Shown here: positions 23,027-36,430 of the stretch, piece after piece
Numbering within the stretch: the first letter of the stretch is position 1
Layout: each line of letters opens with the position of its first letter
NCBI GenBank assembly: GCA_037176845.1
Contig: JAYKXP010000191.1
Location: 16,664-80,663, forward strand
DNA length: 64,000 nt
Reading direction: 5' to 3'
From: Paramarasmius palmivorus
Lineage: Eukaryota; Basidiomycota; Agaricomycetes; Agaricales; Marasmiaceae
Notes under the pieces: generated by a model
What the model was told of the DNA's origin: nothing
What the model saw: only the letters and a program-made list of their open reading frames with translations
Databases searched by the model: none
Translations under genes and position numbers: made by a program

Positions 23027-23885
23027 AGCTTGATGTATGAGAGATTCCATTGCATGATCCCCTGGCTTTTTTAAGCTGGCCATACCGTACATATATGTTT
23101 TCGATTTACTTTTGTTGCATACCCATAAGTGCTTAATTCGAACGATAGCTGTGTAACTAATGAATAGCAAACGCGCGAGCGCTTCAGAGCGCTCAGGCCT
23201 CATATAAAGTTTATCTTATCGCGTGAATCAACCCGATATAGTTTATCGCTTGTCACTAGTCACTCTGGATAAATTAAAACCAAATTAAAACCCACTCTAG
23301 AAAAACTGCATGCTACCTCCCTGCCCTCTATAGTTCGGATGGAAGTTTTGACGAGAATTATGTACCTCTAAGATGGTTAAGGTTTTGGGAACACTTCTGG
23401 TACGTGCTTGTACGTTCCACGCAGATAGGTCTGTGACGTGACAAATCTACTTTCAGCCCTGGACGGTTCCCCCTACAACTTGCAGCTTCATTCATTCTCT
23501 CGTGTCTCCAGTTACCATTCACTACCATTCGACGTGGAGAGGGAGCCAACCGTTCCGCCCATCACCTTCAGGCCTTCAGGAGTAACCCAAGTTTGACGTA
23601 GCATGGAACCGTTGCCATTCATTCCATGACAGTGGCAGCTGAGTCTCTCCGACGCTTCTGCCCACTAAAGGGTTTCTTAGTGTGCTGTGCAAGGTTTCCA
23701 TACTGACTCGGATGCCTCGGAAGCAATCTGCGAAGAAGGCCACCTTTGCTACGTACGTAAAGGCTTCGCCATACGATACAAATATCCCTCAACAAGGTGC
23801 CCCATTTCTTGTGCGGTTCCCGCTGTTCAAAAAGCGTTGTCGAGGTTTCCGGTATCGTCAGCCCTCAAAAACGACATCCTTCGTT
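23027..23885. other. intergenic, about 860 bp
   Basis: No supported gene was found. It contains the 3' flank of mad3 and the promoter of the small secreted protein. A longer frame opening upstream of 23886 lacks a signal peptide and is not preferred. Confidence 0.4.
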
Positions 23886-24326
23886 ATGCGACCTTCGACC
23901 TTCGCAGCCACTCTTCTCTTGGCTACCATCACCCTTGCGGCCCCAACAAACGTAGCCAATGTGGAATCCGACGGAGATATGAACCATGTCAACGATCACG
24001 GTACACGACTTCCATCTACAGGGGTCCCAGTCGTTTCATTGGAATCACAGTCGCAAGTGGACGACTCGTATGTGCTTTGAAATGCTACTCTTGCTCGTTC
24101 TCTGATTCTCTGTAGGCAGCAATACCGACCTCAGCAGGGATTAGTTGCAGCGTTGCGTTCGTTGTTCAGTCGGTATGTCCTATTTAAGCCACACTATTTT
24201 ATCATATGGCATATCCCTTGCAGGAATGAAACGGCAAATCCTTTCCCCCGTCGCCGCAGCATTCGTCGCATTCGGCACGCTCACCCAGTGAGGATTATTC
24301 AGAATTCATTCCTCCGTATCGCCTGA
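23886..24326 (+). CDS. small secreted protein, Arg-rich C-terminus
   Basis: ATG at 23886 gives MRPSTFAATLLLATITLAAP, a clear signal peptide with a likely cut near the Ala-Ala-Pro. The mature protein is small, about 95 residues. It begins with acidic Asn/Asp/His-rich sequence, then QQYRPQQGLVAALRSLFSR and, after a second intron, a strongly basic region PRRRSIRRIRHAHP, ending in RIIQNSFLRIA. Introns are at about 24068-24115 and 24174-24225. No cysteine pattern and no recognised domain are present. Arg-Arg pairs could be sites for a Kex2-type protease. It may be an effector-like or cell-wall peptide, but nothing in the sequence decides that. Confidence 0.65.
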
Positions 24327-24679
24327 TTTTTCCCTTCAGTAAATGATTGACGCTCTGTGCTACGACGTTCTCGATATACCCTTGATACCCAGAACTTATT
24401 TATTGGATGCCTACTATGTAAGTGAAGTGACGGTCCACCTCTTTACGAATCTATGCTTAAAATTGCTTGTATGAGTTCAGTTTCACGAAGTACATATTGA
24501 CGATTGCTTAGAATCTAGATGCTACATGTTCCTGCTCGTAAAATGAATGACAAGATTGTTGACGATCAACATGTTTCTCGCGACGAGACAGTGTACAAAA
24601 AAGCAGCACCCTTCCTAGACTAACACGGGCAGGCGATGACAAGAAGATGGTATGGCAGGGTATTATAGATGACAAGAAC
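24327..24679. other. intergenic between convergent genes
   Basis: About 350 bp shared as 3' flank by the small secreted protein and TPR-DUF4470 gene A. No other feature was seen. Confidence 0.4.
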
Positions 24680-27600
24680 CTAATTCTCCACCTCCTTCCA
24701 CTGCGTTGAAGACACCAATGAAAAACCTAGCGTTCGCCAGAATGAGTACTAGATGTTGAAGCAATGCTAGCAACTTACTATACTCGTTGATATCATGACG
24801 ATATGCCAAAAGTTTCCAACCTTCCTGTTGCATTGAGCGCACGCGACTTCTCGCCATGCGCCATCTGACCTTTCCTATTCCAATTCCAAAGTCGTCAATG
24901 ATGCTCAGGATGTGGATATCGCCCTGGTTCACCCTTTGACCTTGTAATATATCAATGATGGAACTTGGGAGGCGAGACTGCGTGCCATTCTTGAAGAAGA
25001 TTAGATAGAACACAGGATCATACCCATACATCTTGGACATAGTCATTCGTCCCAGAACGGGCGAAGGCGCCTCGAATGTCGCAATCTCAGTATGATGCTG
25101 AGCAAAGTCGTCTGGGAATGGTACGTGGAAGGGTATAGCTTCGTAAGACAATGCCAGGATGGTTTCAAATTCTGCTTGATACGGCTGGAGGTTGACCTTC
25201 CTTCGTTGTCCTGTGCGTCCCATGAAGTCAAGTGGAGCGGGAGGTGCACCAGTGTAAGTTACGACATCTGTCACTATCTCGTCGTGAAGGACTAGATGTA
25301 GATAGTCGGAGAGCCAATGGGATGGATAGCCGACAGTGTGCATGTGGATTAGGAGTTTGACAAACATGGTCAAGGTATGGGGATTATGGACACGGCCCAT
25401 ATTTGTGCCCGCCTTGCAAGGCGCCAACAGTCCAAGTAGGACTCGAGTGAGCCAAGAATGAGTCTCTGCACGAGAAGGTAGTCGGCACAATGGCAAAGGG
25501 AAGCTTTGCAATCCGTGAGCATATTCCGTGACTCCGAAGTCAGGCTTCATTGTGATGATACGCCCTCCAAGGAAGCGGTCATAGTCCTTGCAAGACAAAT
25601 GTGTATGACTTGGAAACAAGCTTTAGTTGATGATAGGACTGCTTCAAATAGCCACATACTGGAACACGTATTGTTCGCCACCTGGCTGCCATATACCCGT
25701 ATTCATCAAACAGTTTCCTGCCACGGAGGTGCTCTCTGTAGTTTCAAGACTGGGTAAAGTATAAAGGGAGATGGCAAAAGGCCCTCCGACATAATCCCTG
25801 GAAAAGCATTATTAGAGGGTACCACCACCACCTCACGGTGCAGGAAAGGAACGCACGGAATATTGCTTAGCCACATGCGTGTATATGTCCTTGGGAACCC
25901 CTGCGGTCGCTCAGGGTCATCGCCGTCTTGCATTTTGATGAGCTCCGTAATATAATCTCCTTGCAAGACCTCGATTTTGATGCGTCCTTGAAGTGTCGAT
26001 AAGGACGCGATGATCGCATCGAAAAACACTGAAAGTATCGAGTAGCACGGGCTATCTTTGGTCACCACTGTCTGATCATTATATAGGTTCATTCTCTTGT
26101 TGAAATCATTGACCATTTCCGCATTTTCTATACTGTTGATAGCAGTGTACGGATCGTCTTTGATGGAGCACTTGGAATCGTTGAGCAAGGTCCAGATATA
26201 AAGTAAGGCGGTGAGGTCACTCACATATAGGGTAAGGTTTGGTTTGAAGGTATTCCGAATCTCGTCATAAGCCTCTTCTTGCAACTAGATACAAGTACTA
26301 GTGTTAATGACAACATGTGTACGAGTTCTCATTGACGCTCACCGCGAAGGAATTTGGGCTTCTGTCCTGGAAAACATTGGTCCAGTATTTGTCCAGGGCC
26401 TCGTGTCGACGGCGCAGTGTACTCGGTGGAATAAATGTCGGGACCTCTTCGAAAGAGTCGCGCTCTGGTCCCATCTTGTCCTGAGCCCTGCGAGCGGTTT
26501 TACCGGACTTGTTGTTACCCCTTCCGAGGACCAATTCACACATAATGTCCCGCGTCGCTTCCATCCACGCCTGTCGTTCCATTGGCTTGTCGAGACCTGG
26601 GCATTCCGGAAATCCTTTCAACTGGCTTGTTTGTTTAATTAGCTGTTCTTCTGATATAGATGCCACCATATTTCGAAATTGCTCTTCTTCCGCTCGTCGA
26701 GAGTCTTCTATCTTTGCACGATAAGGCTCGGGTAACCCCAAATCGTCGAAGTTTGCTTTTGATGGGTGATGCGCCGTCTGTTTATTGAGTATCTGTAGCA
26801 GGTGGCTGGCCGTCCAATGCTTCCAGTCAGAGAGCCAGTAGTCCAGGGATTTGAGAATGCTGGGTATGGATGACGGCACTACATATAGCCATTCTGGTAG
26901 CTGTGGCGGATCTGCCTGTAGTCTAACTTTGAGGGACATAATTGTTGACCTGAGTCTGGCTATGCTTGAGCTACAGATCACCCATGACAATGAATAGGTT
27001 ACCTACCGAACGAAGCAGTATTCGGGCATGATGAAGCCGAGCCAGGTGCACAGCAAAGTCATTTTCAGCTCTGCCTCCTTCTCCTGGTCGCCTTGCGCGG
27101 ATGCAAGTTCATCAAGTAGGAGGAAGAGACAAAGGCCACGAGCCAAGATGGTAGCATTGATGTCGTTCAGGGTCAAATGAACACCGAAGGACTTTTGCTG
27201 ATCCTTGCTGAGTGTTTTGTATGTCTGTCCGATTCCAATGATCGATCCCAGCGCATGTCGAGAATCACCTATACCGGCAAAGAAAAACCTTAGGCGTGCG
27301 AGCTGGTTCTCAGACATCTTGCTGACATCGAGTTTCAGCTTCTGCCTGTCGTCCTCGTGTGGACCCCAATCGTGAAGTACGGACATGATTTCGTCGTGGC
27401 CAATCTGTGCAAAGGGTGAACAATCATTAAGGGTCCCAAAGAGGCTGAACCTACTGCGAAGTACTCCAAAGTAGCACATCTATTATTCAATCTGATCAGA
27501 AAAGATATGAGCACAGACTTCGGGACTCACGCGGGTTTCTTCCGCAGGGGTATTGAACGAAGACGTGATCGCGCGTCTCTAATTCCAACCCTCACGCGCT

Positions 27601-28139
27601 CAGCGTCTTTCTCGACGCGTGTCCAAGCATTCCACGCGCGCTTGCATTCTCCTATCGTGCCTACTGAATCTGCGGATGAGGAGTATTGTTGATAGTCGCC
27701 AATCAGGTCCTTTTCATCTTCCATGTCATCAAAAGAAATGGCGCCCTCTCGCACACCGAATGCCAGGCACTTGGCGAGACGAATCGAAAGCTTTGGTGCC
27801 AGTTTCTCTTTTATGTCGTGGTCCGTGATCTTGGAGCGAGCTCTGCTGATCGCTCTCATAGATTGAAGGTACTTTCCTTCCTCAAACAAAGCAGCACTGA
27901 GATTCGACGGATAGAAAGCATTTGAAGGTTCTAATTGTTCGGCCTGAGTTATCATCAGTTGAGAACAAGAGTCTAAGAGTAGCGACATACCTGTGCGTAA
28001 AGCTGTCCTGCTCTGGAGGTGGACGAGTGACGGTCGTCAGCAGGCTTAAGAGTGGCATCTGTATTCCAACCTACCGCGTAAAATTCCCTGATTTGAAGGC
28101 CACGTTCCCTTCATTCTTCAATTCTTCCGCTGCAGGCAT
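24680..28139 (-). CDS. TPR plus DUF4470 protein, tandem copy A
   Basis: Multi-exon gene read downstream from 28139. The N-terminus MPAAEELKNEGNVAFKSGNF is a TPR helix typical of co-chaperone-like proteins, continued by AEQLEPSNAFYPSNLSAALF and EEGKYLQSMRAISRARSKI. The next region has FFAGIGDSRHALGSIIGIGQ and LTLNDINATILARGLCLFLL, which match the DUF4470 (PF14737) style found in fungal proteins. Downstream exons form a long conserved region with PEWLYVVPSSIPSILKSLDY and CKDYDRFLGGRIITMKPDFG. The C-terminus needs an intron at about 24777-24725 to reach SFSLVSSTQWKEVEN and TAG at 24680. Copy B, directly upstream, shows the same intron and tail. The cellular role is unknown. Confidence 0.8.
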
Positions 28140-28438
28140 GATAGAAAATTGCTCTCCTTGTGCCGTTGCTTGAGTGTAGAATGTTGGTAGAAAGTAAGAG
28201 AAAGCAACCCAGACTTTGCCGAAGTTTACGTTTAAGCTGGAACACCGCCACGTGCCCATTGAAAGGCGCCGAGTATTACCCCAATCCTGTGGCCGTATGT
28301 AATTCGAAACATCGAGAACTACTAGAGGGGATGCTACTGTAAACTAGAGGTGAGGACATGGGATGCGGTCAACGTTACATGCAATATGGCCTGTAGTATC
28401 CCCAGAATCAAAGTTAGGCCAAAGCCAGCCAGTACAAA

Positions 28439-31400
28439 CTAGTTTTGCACTTCTTTCCACTGGGCAGATGACACAGTTGTAAGACCTGGGGTTCGTGATG
28501 GTAAGCAAGAGACTTCGAAGATTTGACACTCAATAGCTCACTGTATTCGTTGATATCATGCCGAAATGCTATAAACTTCCAATTATCTTGTTGCATCTCG
28601 CCGACTCGTTTCTTCGACATTCGCCATCTAATCTTATCCTTATCCATCCCAAAGCTATCTATCAGGCCAACAACGTAGACTTCGCCTTTACTCGTCCTTC
28701 GGCCCTCTAATATGTCGGCGATGGAGTATCCGAGGCGAGACCGAGCGCCATCCTTGAAGAAGATCAAGTAGAAAACTTGATCATAACAGTACATGTGAGA
28801 CATCGTAGAAGGGCCCAGCAGCGGCGTAGGTGCTTCAAATGTCGCGATGTCTGCATAATGCCGAGCAAAATCGTTGGGGAAGGGTACAGGAAAGGGAATG
28901 GCTTCGTAGGAAAGCGCCAGAATTGTTTCGAGGTCAAGGCGATACGGATGTAGGTTGACCCTTCTCCTAGTTCCCCGCTTCCCCATCCAGTTCAACGGAG
29001 TCGGTGGCTCGCCACTATAGAGCACGACATCCGTTATCAACTCATCATTCAAAACAATATGCAGGAAATCTGAAAGCCAATGAGGTGGGTAACCCATCGC
29101 GTGCATGTGCATCAGGAGCCGGATGAACATTGTAAGAGTGTGTGGGTTGTGGACACGAGACATCGCTCTGACTGTCTGGGAAGGAGAGAGGATGCCAAGG
29201 AGAACGCGAGTGAGCCATGTAAACGTCTCGCTGCGGGAGGGTAACTTCTTCAGCGATAGCGGGAATTGTTCTACTCCATGCGCGAACTCCGTCACTCCAA
29301 AGTCAGGTTTCATCGTAATGATGCGGCCACCCAGGAATCGTTCGTAGTCTCTGCGGGAGAGATGTGAATAACTGAAAGAGCACGCGTTAGACATTGGAAA
29401 TACAACATGTGGGATGTAAGTACGTGAACATATACTGCTCACCACCAGGCTGCCAAAGGCCGGTGTTCAGCATACAGTTGCCTGCCGCAGATGCCTCCTT
29501 GGCTGTCTCGAGACTCGGTAGTGTGAAAAGCGAAACTGCAAAAGGACCGCCAACGTAGTCACTACAGAACGAACAACATCAAACTTCGTAGTGAAGCAGA
29601 AAAGATAAACGTACGGAACATTGCTCAACCACATCCGGGTGTACTTGCGCGGAAATTCTGGGGGCCGTTCCTCATCGTCTCCATCTTGCATCTTGATTAG
29701 CGCCGCAATGTAATCCCCTTGTAAAAACTCCAGTTTGATTTTCCCTTGAAGCGTTGCTAGTGCGGAATTGACAGCGTCAAAGAATACCGACATTACTGAG
29801 TAGCAAGGAGCGTCATCGTCCATCTTTCTCTGTTTATTGTACAATTGCATTCTTTCGTTGAACTTGTCCATCATCTCAACATTTTCGACACTGTCGATGA
29901 GAGTGTGCGGATCATCTTTGATGGAACACTGCAAATCGTTCAGTTGGTGGTCTATCAATGAGAAGGTCGCTATACTCACGTAAAGAGTAAGGTTAGGCTT
30001 GAAGGTTCTTTGTAGTTCTTCATACGCTTGCTGTTGCAACTACAAGATGTCTACAGTGAGTAAAGGTGAAAAGTTTTCAAGGGTAACGGGGTGCTAACCA
30101 CTCGGTCCATGCGCGAATACTCTGGACGTGTTGCCTTCCAGTACTTGTCGAGCACTTTATGTTGCGAACGCAAAATGCTCGGTGGTATAAAGGTAGGCAC
30201 CTCGGTGAAAGAGTACCGCTCTGCGACAATCACAGGTGTACTCGTCATATCAGCGCCCTTGGAACGTTTCTGCATCTCAACGACGAGCTCAACAAGTGTG
30301 TCTCGTGCCATATCCAACCATTCCCGTCTTTCTTGAGGCTTGCTTTTGCCTGGGCATGGTGGGAACCCCATACCATCCACCTGTTTAATGATTTCCTCGT
30401 CGGACAATGACTGCGCATACTTCTTGGCATTTGCTTCGTATGTACGCGCAGCGTCTCCCAGGATAGATTGGTAAGGACTTGGAAGGGTCGGATCATTGAA
30501 CATATTCTTTGATGGATGATACTGCATTTGCCGGTCAAACACCTGCAGCAAACGACTAGTAGTCCGTTTGCTCAAGTCCGACAACCAATGGTCGAGTGAC
30601 GCGATGATGTCAGGGATCGACGAAGGAGTGACATAAATCCATTCAGGGAGATTTGGCGGTTCGGCTTGAAGTTTGACTCTCAAGGTCATGATTGTCGACT
30701 TCAACCTAACAGTGATTACTTCAGTCATTGCCAAGGCAAAGAGATGAATTACTCACCGAATGTAGCAGTACGACGGCATGAAAAGTCCTAACCATGTACA
30801 CAGCAGGGTCATCTTCAATTCTGCTTCCTTCTTCTGGTCTCCCTGCACTGAGGAGAGCTTATCGAGTAATAGATAGAGAATGAGGTTGCGAGCCAGAATG
30901 GTGGCATTGATGTCGCTCAGGGTGAGGTGTATTCTGAACGCCTTCTGCCTATTCTTGGGGAGTTTCTGGTAGATTTGTTCGATGCCAATAATGGAAGCGA
31001 GCGCGTGTCGTCCATCTCCGATACCTGCGAAAAAGATAGAAAGTCGCGAAAGCTGTTCTGGAGACATCTTGGGAATGTTGAGGTTGAGAGGCTGTCTTTC
31101 GTCGGGTTTTGGGCCCCAATCGTGTAATATGGACATGGGTTCATCGTGTCCGACCTACATGACACTTGGTAAGTGAATCTAGCCCCGATAATATCATAGA
31201 AATACGGCCTACAGCATAGTATTCTGAATAAGGATATCTATTGAGGAAATAATCAATGCGATGCAATGGAATTCCAGGGAAACAAGGGACTTACGCGCAT
31301 TTCTTTCGGACAGGAACTGACCCCAGGCGAGATCGTGCTGCTTTCTCCCCAACCTTTATGCGCTCAACATCTTCCTCAACGCGCTTATATTCTCTCCATG

Positions 31401-31899
31401 CGCGTCTACAATCATCCCTCGCTTCCATGAACTCAGAGGCTTGCTTGTACTCCTGAATCATATCCTCGTGGTGGCCTAGCTCCTGAGGAGAAATTGTCGC
31501 ATTACGAACCCCAAATGTCAGACATTTGGCTAGACGAGTCGAAAGCTTTGGCGTCAAACTTGCTTTCGTGTCGTCGTCTGCAATCTTTGAGCGAGATCTG
31601 CCAATAGCCTTCAAGGCCTCAAGATATTTTGCTTGCTCGTAGAGAGCCGCGCTGAGGTTAGATGGGTAGAATGGGTTCGCAGGGTCTAATCGTTCAGCCT
31701 AAGATTGTATTATAAGGAAATGAAGCGGGTGAAGGTGGCCATGTATTCTTAACCTTTTTATACAGTTCCTCTGCGCTAAAATCAAAGCCTGTCATCAGCG
31801 TCATGCTGCGAAAACTTGTTTGAATATATCGCACCGAGCAAAAAATCCTGATTTGAATGCTTCATTGCCTTCATTCTTGACCTTTTCTGCCGCTGACAT
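28439..31899 (-). CDS. TPR plus DUF4470 protein, tandem copy B
   Basis: Paralogue of copy A in the same orientation. It starts MSAAEKVKNEGNEAFKSGFF (TPR helix), then DPANPFYPSNLSAALYEQAK and EALKAIGRSRSKIADDDTK. The DUF4470 region reads IFFAGIGDGRHALASIIGIE and LSDINATILARNLILYLLLD. Later exons mirror copy A: PEWIYVTPSSIPDIIASLDH, SRRDYERFLGGRIITMKPDF and WKFIAFRHDINEYS. The last intron (about 28547-28485) joins to SLTTVSSAQWKEVQN and a TAG at 28439-28441. The gap between A and B is about 300 bp. The pair most likely arose by tandem duplication followed by substantial protein divergence. The function of this fungal family is unknown to me. Confidence 0.82.
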
Positions 31900-32206
31900 T
31901 GCAGAGGTAAAAACTCAGCGACCGAATGGGACGAGATAAGGATGGGGTGAATTCAGGCGCAATTTGGATCCCATTTTTGAAATTCACGGGATAATGATTG
32001 GAATTTGGGGGAAAAGAAGTGTTTGTGCACGTGCTACCCTCCCAAGCTGGGAAAACGTCAATGTCGCTGTCAGACTCATTGTCGGCCGTGCCGCGACTGT
32101 ATTCCCGAAACCGCGATCCCTTTTATCCTCCATGACTCTGCAAAGACTCTTTTGTTAAGAGGCTAATCTCAATAACGGCGTACACAACAATTTTGATAAC
32201 ACTCTC
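31900..32206. other. divergent promoter between TPR-DUF4470 B and the Nto1-like gene
   Basis: A 307-bp region between two start codons on opposite strands. No TATA box is obvious on either side. Confidence 0.5.
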
Positions 32207-35200
32207 ATGGTTCGCGGTCGTACCTCTCCAGGCCCTCAAGGACCAGCCCTTCCCAAAGTCGAATTTGAAAAGGTCGAAGATGACACCTCAACACCACCTT
32301 CAGGCGTGCACGATCATCAGGCTCGTTCTTATGGGTGTGAGTGTCAGAGAAAGCGGTTTTTCTCGATTTCTGACGCGACTTTAGACAACGACTTCTCCGA
32401 CTTTCGACGACCTGCCCATTACATTCGGCACATTGAGCCATTGGAGATGGATCTAGCGAGGCAGGTTGAATACGACATGGATGAGCAAGGTCAAACAGTG
32501 AATTGTTCGCAGTCCGTAGCTGTCTAACAATCCACCCAGACAAGGAGTGGCTGGATACATTGAATGCAGACAGGAAGAAAGACCAACTCGGCACAATCTC
32601 ATACGAGCTTTTCGAAATTGTCATGGATCGTTTAGAGAAAGAGTGGTTCGATTTGGTGTGTGAGCACGAACTCTCTTTGTACAGGCTTGTCCTCAAATTT
32701 CCTTTGGTTAGACGAAGAACATACCGAAACCCGACTTCGCTATGCCATCGGAAGATTCGACATGTGCTATCTGTGACGACTCTGAAGGAGAAAATAGCAA
32801 TGCGATAGTATTCTGTGATGGTTGTAATCTAGCGGTACACCAAGGTACGTCCGTTTTTGCTTCATCTCTTCATGAGTCATGATGCGGTTCCCAGATTGCT
32901 ATGGAGTGCCCTATATCCCTGAAGGTCAATGGCTGTGCCGCAAATGCACTGTATCTCCTGAAAACCCTGTGGTGGGTATCTCCCCACGTTTGGAAGTGAC
33001 CAGCTGATCTGAGCCGTTGTCGTAGTCTTGCGTACTGTGCCCAAATGAAGGTGGAGCTTTCAAGCAGACAGTGAGCGGAGATTGGGTCCACCTTTTGTGT
33101 GCTATCTGGATTCCCGAAACACGAGTGGCAAACGAAGTATTCATGGAGCCCGTAACGGGTGTGGAAAAGATCTCGAAACAACGTTGGAAACTAGTACGTG
33201 GCTATGGTCTGGTAGCATATGACGAGGCTAATCCACACTCCAGAAATGTAGTCTCTGTGATGTTCGCGAAGGTGCCTGTATACAGTGTGCCAAAACTTCT
33301 TGCTTCCTTGCATTTCATCCGACATGCGCCCGAAAAGACAAGTTACTTTTACCTATGAAAAATGCCCAAGGTGCAGAACCTCTTGCCTTAACATGCTACT
33401 GCGAGCGTCATCTACCAGTAGGCATTTCACCTTCATTTTTACATGTTCAAACTCTAAGTCTTCCCTCAGACAGAACAACAAGAAGCTCGGGAGAAGGCAC
33501 TGGCCAACGAAGAGACTAACGATCATCCTTCCAACTCGACCAAATCCGCCAGAGCATACGCGAAATCGTACAAACCCGGACCACCACTAATTCCAGCTAT
33601 TGTTGTGGACCGCATAGCACAATACGTTTCCAAAGTCAACGTCCGTAAGAAGCTCGACTTTCTGTATATGATGTGCCGTTATTGGAGCTTGAAGCGAGAG
33701 GCACGGCGGGGTGCTCCGCTTCTGAAGAGATTACATCTAGAGCCATGGACTGCCAGTACGAATGCGAAGCTGCAAAGCGAGGAAGAACGGGCTCTCAAGC
33801 TTGAAGTAAGTACTAGTTGTTAAGCCGTCGCATCCATGTGACTTACAATACTCGATAGCAACTTCGTCGACTACGCAGAGACTTGGAACAAGCAAAGCAA
33901 TTGGTAGACCTGACTCGCAAAAGAGAACTAAGGAAGCGACAACAGGCAGAGCTCATGCAAGATGTACTTTCGCAGTTTCTCTTCGCCCATGAAAAAACCT
34001 TGCGCCTGGCATTTGAACGCATAGTGATGTGAGTTCTTAGGTCACTCGCAAGTGCAAAGCACTCAAGATCCCTTACAGGCTTGATCGGAACGAATACTTC
34101 AAGAACCCTGTCAACAGGGCCGACGTGCCTGATTACTTTGACATCATCAAGAAACCAATGTGCTGGACCACCATTGATGAGAAATTAGATAAGCATCAAT
34201 ATTGGGATGTCGATGAGTTCAAGGTAGGCATCCATAGTTGATATCCGCTCTAGAAATCAGCTCACTGATCCACCAGAGCGACATTCATTTAGTCATTGAG
34301 AATGCCCTTCTATACAATAAATCAGGATCAGCATACCACAAGGCTGCTGTTCGCCTTCAAACCGCTTCTCAGCCGATACTCCAGGATCTGGAAAGTCTCG
34401 CTGTTCAACATCTCAGCCCATCTATGTTCACTGAAGCAGCTGTTGAATCATCCGCGGTCGTGGAACCTAAGGATGAGGCTTTGACACCGACCCTTGGCAA
34501 TCTCCAATCACTTCCTTCAATCGGCGACCTCGAACCACCTTTGGATATCCTGGAGCTCTTCTATGCTCCCGAGGAAATTAAGGACGACCTCCCCTTCCTT
34601 CTTGACGACGACCCCGTTGACTCTCTCTTCAAGTTTGAACTAGAACGAGAGAAACCTCCGCCTCCTCCTCCTCCCGCGAAGCCTCGTAAGGGACGACACA
34701 AACCAACTCAGGCAGAACGTGAAGCGTTCAATGCTAAACGTAGAGAACAGAGAGCTGCAGCAAAGGCCGAAAAAGAGGCAGCTATAGCGGCGGCCGAGGC
34801 ATTCAATTGGGGTCCTCGAACAAGACGTGCAGTTGCTACTGAATCAGGAGCCTCAGAGGCATTGGTTGATGCCTCGATTGCGTCTACGTCATTCGCTATC
34901 GGCTCGAGGATGTCCAGACCTAAGGCAGAGCCACTTCCATCTCACCCTGAAGTTCTGGACAGTGTCGATAACGGGGCTTCGTTCAGATACTTCAATTCTG
35001 GATGGATATTACCTACAGACACGCGAAGGGGTGGTCGGCAGCCACCGACGATTTTACCTCCTACTCCTCCCCCCAGGAAGAGAAGTAGACAAAGCACGAG
35101 CGAGCGAGCACCCTCTGCACTTTCCATGTTTAGTACCGCGGAAGAGGAGAACCAGACATTACATTCTCATGACGTCGTCGGAGACGAGACCGGTCCGCCG

Positions 35201-36299
35201 GTAACCGAGCAGATGGAAGTCCCGACGGAGACAGCGATGGAGGTTGATTCAACTAACCAGGGAATGGACGTGCAAACGACCGACATTCCACCAGGAAACA
35301 TTATTCACAACCCCGACGGAACTGTGATCATCGAAGAACTAGACACGCCTGCCACTAGGAAACAGAAGAATATTCGAAAGAAGGCAGAGAGGGCGAGACA
35401 GTTACAAGAAGCTAATAAGGCTTCGGTTAACGGTGAACAGGATGCCGATTCAAGTCCGCTCAGCGAACCGGGGGAAGAGGTGCCACAGGAGCGGCCGCGG
35501 AGAGAGAGGAAGCAAACGGCAAAAGCAAAGGAATCTACGATATATGGTCGAGGCATCAGGTCTGCCTATACCCCTGCAGCGCCTACTACAAATCCCCCAG
35601 CTGTGCCTGGGGTTGATACTAAATACGAGGCAGGAACGCTTGGTATGTCCAATCCGTGCTTTATGGTTCTACATTGTCTCTGATGGGCTTGGCTGTTTGT
35701 CAGTATGGGCTAAATTCAGTAAGCACTGGCAAAGTCATTTGGGAAATATCTGATCTGAACACTCAATCTTTTCAGAAACATTCCCTTGGTGGCCAGCGGT
35801 CGTTCACAATGATGATGGCATCGATGTACCTCAGAATATCAAAGCGCTCCGTGTAACTGAATCGGAGAAACTCAAGGACGACACTATTACTATCGTGCAG
35901 TACTTTGATAAGACCGATTCTTGGTATGCTAAACTTTATCCCGCGCTCCTGATTTGCTAATAGCGCTCCTTCGCAGGGCTTGTGTACCATTGAACAAACT
36001 CCTGATGTTAGGCGAGGATAAGGGTTCGTGCTGCACGCTCAATTTCTTTCGTAGCATGTACTCATTCGCAGTACTACAGCGCTTGACGAAGATATGATCG
36101 CAGCGAATTCTCGTAGACAGAATTGGAAGTCTCCAAAACTACGGAACGAATGCAGAGCTGCGTTCAGGTATGTCTCTTTTACTGTCTTTCACCTAACTAC
36201 GGCTAATCATTGATATGTAGGAGAGCGATGTCGGAGAAGGAGGATCCCGATGCGGAAGACGAAAACCCACAGGCAGACGGCGTTGAGGACAAGACCTGA
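32207..36299 (+). CDS. nto1: Nto1/BRPF-type chromatin reader (EPC-like, PHD, extended PHD, bromodomain, PWWP)
   Basis: Scaffold of the NuA3-type histone H3 acetyltransferase complex. Domains in order: an enhancer-of-polycomb-like stretch ([32 protein letters not shown]); a PHD finger ([45 protein letters not shown]); a Cys-knuckle and second, extended PHD ([63 protein letters not shown]); a bromodomain near 34080-34330 ([40 protein letters not shown]); and, after a long charged low-complexity region, a C-terminal PWWP domain ([17 protein letters not shown]). About fifteen short introns are needed, including 32342-32387, where a Y codon is split. The protein ends [14 protein letters not shown]. 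The domain order matches animal BRPF1. Confidence 0.9.
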
Positions 36300-36430
36300 T
36301 ATATATCCATTTTGCTAGATATCACCTTCCATGAATTCTGGTCTAAGGTTTTGATTGTGGAATATAACTTGAGTGTATTTTCTGTTGTAATTTCCGTGAC
36401 ATTCTTATCTGTAATACATCCTTGGGCACA

